DNA from: Actinomycetota bacterium
GTDB lineage: Bacteria; Actinomycetota; Acidimicrobiia; Acidimicrobiales; JAHWKP01
Assembly (NCBI GenBank): GCA_019347775.1
Contig: JAHWKP010000075.1
Location: 1-8,167 of the forward strand
Direction: 5' to 3'
DNA: 8,167 bases
The translations under genes were made by a program, and so were the position numbers. Positions 5,681 through 8,167 of this stretch are shown in pieces; within the stretch, counting starts at the first letter, position 1, and every line of letters starts with the position of its first letter. The notes beneath the pieces were generated by a model. It did not search any database. It saw only the letters and a list, made by a program, of their open reading frames with translations, and had not been told where the DNA came from.

Positions 5681-8167
5681 GCGCGACCGTAGACGCGGCG
5701 GTCGGGCAGGTCACCGAGACAAACCCGATCATCAACGACGCCTTCTGCGAGCCGCAGTTCCATTGGTCGTTTGGGGCTGGGGCCCCGGTCAAGAAGGGCG
5801 GACGGCGGCCCGCGGGCTACCTGCCGCCGATGCTCAAGGGCGGCCAGCTTCAGATCACGGACGAACTCGTCGTCATGGAGGGCGTCAACACCATCCGTAA
5901 GCGGGTCCGCGACTGGCGCGAAGGCGACTATCAAGGGGCCACGAACATTACGCGCGAGCTGTTCAAGCGGTGGTTCGTCGATCCTGAACAAGGGCGCCGC
6001 CCCTTCTTCGCTCAGCAGGAAGCCATCGAGACGATTGCCTGGCTGACCGAGGCGCCCGCCGACCGCAAGGTCGGCATCTCCATTCCGCAGTTTGAGGCGT
6101 ACGAGCGGTGGGCGATCAAGCTCGCCACCGGCGCCGGCAAGACGCTGGTGATGTGCATGACGATCGCCTGGTCGGGCCTCAACAAGCTCGCCAACCGCCA
6201 GGACACCCGGTTCGCCGACGCGGTCCTGGTCGTCTGCCCGAACCTCACCGTCCGCGAGCGCCTTTCCGGTCTGGACGGCCTCCTGCCGTCCCAGCCGGGC
6301 AACGCCTACGAGCGCTTCAACCTCATCCCCGGACAGTTCGCCGGCCTGTTCGGCCAGGTCCGTGTCATGGTCACCAACTGGCACGCGCTGGCTGAGCAGA
6401 AGGACGCCAAGCGCTCGGTCGTCAAGCTTGGCCAAGAGACCGACGCGGCATTCTGCCGGCGCGTACTGCGTGACCTTGGAACCAAGAAGCGGATCATGGT
6501 CCTCAACGACGAGGCCCACCACGCCTGGCGACCACCGCCGAACCTCGATGTCAAGGGCGACGAAAAGGCCGAGGTAGAAGAGGCCACCATCTGGGTCGAT
6601 GGGCTGGCACGAATACACCGCGATCGCGCGATTCTGCGGTGCATCGACTACTCCGCCACGCCGATGTACCCCGGCGCTGTCGGCCCCCAGAGGGCCTTCC
6701 GCCCCTTTGAGTGGATCGTCGCCGACTTCAGTCTCGTCGACGCGATCGAGTCCGGCCTGGTCAAGGTGCCGCGCATCCCGACTACCGACGACTCGGGCCG
6801 CTCGGCGCCGAAGTACCGCAACCTCTGGGAGCACATCAAGCGCCAAAAGAAAAAGGCGCTCGACGCGCTCGAGGACGACGTTTCATCCAGCCGCCACGTC
6901 ACCGACTACGTCTCCGAGATCGCCGGAGCTCTTCAGCAGCTCGCCGGCGAATGGGAGACCACCTACAACCGTTGGACCGAAGCCAACCTGCAGATCCCGC
7001 CGGTGATGATCGTCGTGTGCGCCGACACGACGATGGCGCAGGTCATCGAGCGGATCGTCGCCGAACGCGGCGACCTTACCCCGCTGCTTGAGAACAACGG
7101 CAGCCAGAACACCCTCCGCATAGACACCAAGGTTCTAGAGACCGCCGAGGCACGAACGACCGGCGAGTCCCAGCAGGACTATGCCGAGCGCCTGCGCGAA
7201 ATCGTCGCGACCGTCGGTAAGCCTGGACAGCCAGGTGAGCAGGTTCGCTGCCTCATTAGTGTCGGCATGCTCAGCGAGGGGTGGGACGCGCGAAACGTCA
7301 CCCAGATCATGGGCCTGCGCGCCTTCCAGTCCCAACTTCTGTGCGAACAGGTCGTCGGACGTGGACTGCGGCGCACCAGCTACGACGACCTCAGCCAACC
7401 CGAGTACGTCGACGTCTACGGCGTCCCCTTCCAGCTTCTTCCGTTCGCGCGCGCCTCGAGCGCCACACCAATCGAACCGCCCGAGACAACGATCGTGCGT
7501 GCGCTACCCGAGCGCACCGCCATGCGCATCGACTTCCCGCGTGTCGAGCAGGTCATCCACGACGTCGGGGATGTCGTGACCATCGACCTCACGAACTTCG
7601 AGCCGATCGTGGTGTCACCGGAGAATGACCCGCAGGCCACCTACGTCGAGTTCGAGGGTGGGGCCCCCGGCCAAGGCCTCGGCGGCCAGACCCAGGATCG
7701 CCAACGCGCCTACGAACGCTTCCGCGAGCAGCACCTCGCCTTTCGCATTGCCGCGGAGCTGGTGCAGACCTGCAACCCCGACGGGCCCAAGCCGTGGCTG
7801 TTCCCCCAGCTCGTACGGATGGTCGGGCAGGTCATCGACCAACAGGTCACCTACGCGCCCGACCTACACGACCGCCGGGAGCTATCGAACCTGCGCTACG
7901 CCACGCTCATCCGCGACCGCATCCTCGACGCCCTGCGCTCCAGCGAACACCAGGCGCTCCTCCCAGTCCTCAACGAGTTCTCGCCTTACGGCTCGACCGA
8001 GGGAATCGAGTTTCGCACCGCCAAGGACTGCATTGGCACAACTCGCAGCCACCTGAGTCATGCCGTCTGTGACTCCAAGCTCGAGGCTGGCATCGTCGCC
8101 AGGCTCGAAGCCGACAAGCGTGTGGCTGTTTACGCTAAAAACGATCGGCTGTTCTTCGAGATCCCTT
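5677..8167 (+). CDS. DEAD/DEAH-box restriction helicase-nuclease (Res-like), 3' end beyond window
   Basis: An open frame of 830 residues runs off the right edge. It starts at GTG 5677, with GGAG (5666-5669) 7 bases upstream and a GTGA overlap with the methyltransferase stop. Superfamily 2 helicase motifs occur in order: Walker A TGAGKT (151-156), DEAH (278-281), SAT (326-328), GMLSEGWDARNV (530-541) and QVVGRGLRR (558-566). The N-terminus (NPIINDAF, GRRPAGY) and the last stretch (HAVCDSKLEAGIVARLE, YAKNDRLFFEIP) resemble type III Res-like enzymes that NCBI, as I recall, names the BPTD_3080 restriction endonuclease family. In these the PD-(D/E)XK nuclease domain lies at the C-terminus. SKLE is probably its first acidic helix, and the remaining catalytic residues would be outside the window. 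Role: ATP-dependent cleavage of unmethylated foreign DNA with the methyltransferase as partner. Confidence 0.9.
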   Translation, partial: MSATVDAAVGQVTETNPIINDAFCEPQFHWSFGAGAPVKKGGRRPAGYLPPMLKGGQLQITDELVVMEGVNTIRKRVRDWREGDYQGATNITRELFKRWFVDPEQGRRPFFAQQEAIETIAWLTEAPADRKVGISIPQFEAYERWAIKLATGAGKTLVMCMTIAWSGLNKLANRQDTRFADAVLVVCPNLTVRERLSGLDGLLPSQPGNAYERFNLIPGQFAGLFGQVRVMVTNWHALAEQKDAKRSVVKLGQETDAAFCRRVLRDLGTKKRIMVLNDEAHHAWRPPPNLDVKGDEKAEVEEATIWVDGLARIHRDRAILRCIDYSATPMYPGAVGPQRAFRPFEWIVADFSLVDAIESGLVKVPRIPTTDDSGRSAPKYRNLWEHIKRQKKKALDALEDDVSSSRHVTDYVSEIAGALQQLAGEWETTYNRWTEANLQIPPVMIVVCADTTMAQVIERIVAERGDLTPLLENNGSQNTLRIDTKVLETAEARTTGESQQDYAERLREIVATVGKPGQPGEQVRCLISVGMLSEGWDARNVTQIMGLRAFQSQLLCEQVVGRGLRRTSYDDLSQPEYVDVYGVPFQLLPFARASSATPIEPPETTIVRALPERTAMRIDFPRVEQVIHDVGDVVTIDLTNFEPIVVSPENDPQATYVEFEGGAPGQGLGGQTQDRQRAYERFREQHLAFRIAAELVQTCNPDGPKPWLFPQLVRMVGQVIDQQVTYAPDLHDRRELSNLRYATLIRDRILDALRSSEHQALLPVLNEFSPYGSTEGIEFRTAKDCIGTTRSHLSHAVCDSKLEAGIVARLEADKRVAVYAKNDRLFFEIP

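Noticed and set aside
5635..6846. A 403-residue open frame on the - strand
   Set aside because: It lies wholly opposite the methyltransferase end and the helicase motifs (Walker A, DEAH, SAT), which are unmistakable. Long antisense frames are expected in GC-rich coding DNA, and it has no recognisable domain or ribosome site.

Overview
The window is GC-rich DNA with GTG and TTG starts, strong G/C bias at third codon positions and 4-base stop/start overlaps. This suggests an actinomycete or a similar high-GC bacterium. Nothing in the sequence fixes the genus, and I see no tRNA, rRNA, CRISPR array or intact transposase/integrase.

Layout. (1) Bases 1-270: the C-terminal end of an unidentified + strand gene overlaps, by GTGA, a short + strand reading frame. 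That frame looks like the start of a larger protein cut off after 45 residues, so this may be the left edge of an inserted island. (2) Bases 421-796, - strand: two small genes in a row, a 61-aa basic protein of unknown function followed by a 58-aa DUF1508 (YegP-like) protein. (3) Bases 797-940: a divergent control region with an inverted repeat, further copies of the same TGGTGT-type half-site, and a recognisable - strand promoter overlapping the repeat. (4) Bases 941-2212, + strand: an XRE-type repressor and, 3 bases later, an ImmA/IrrE-type zinc metallopeptidase with HETSH. This is the architecture of the DdrO/IrrE and ImmR/ImmA switches, in which the protease destroys the repressor. (5) Bases 2323-3027, + strand: a DUF4145 protein with two CxxC motifs. 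(6) Bases 3176-8167, + strand: a large beta-class adenine methyltransferase (DPPY, then DPTCGSG) overlapped by GTGA by a DEAH-box restriction helicase/nuclease that runs off the right edge. Together they form a type III-like restriction-modification system.

How the genes may work together (inference): the island reads as a restriction-modification locus with an accessory DUF4145 protein and a protease-controlled repressor. The shared operators sit between the repressor and the two small divergent genes. If the protease inactivates the repressor under stress or infection, the small genes, the repressor operon and perhaps the downstream genes would be induced. The methyltransferase/helicase pair is a known type. 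The less explained parts are the small divergent pair, the operator array and the coupling of a DdrO/IrrE-like switch to this kind of locus.
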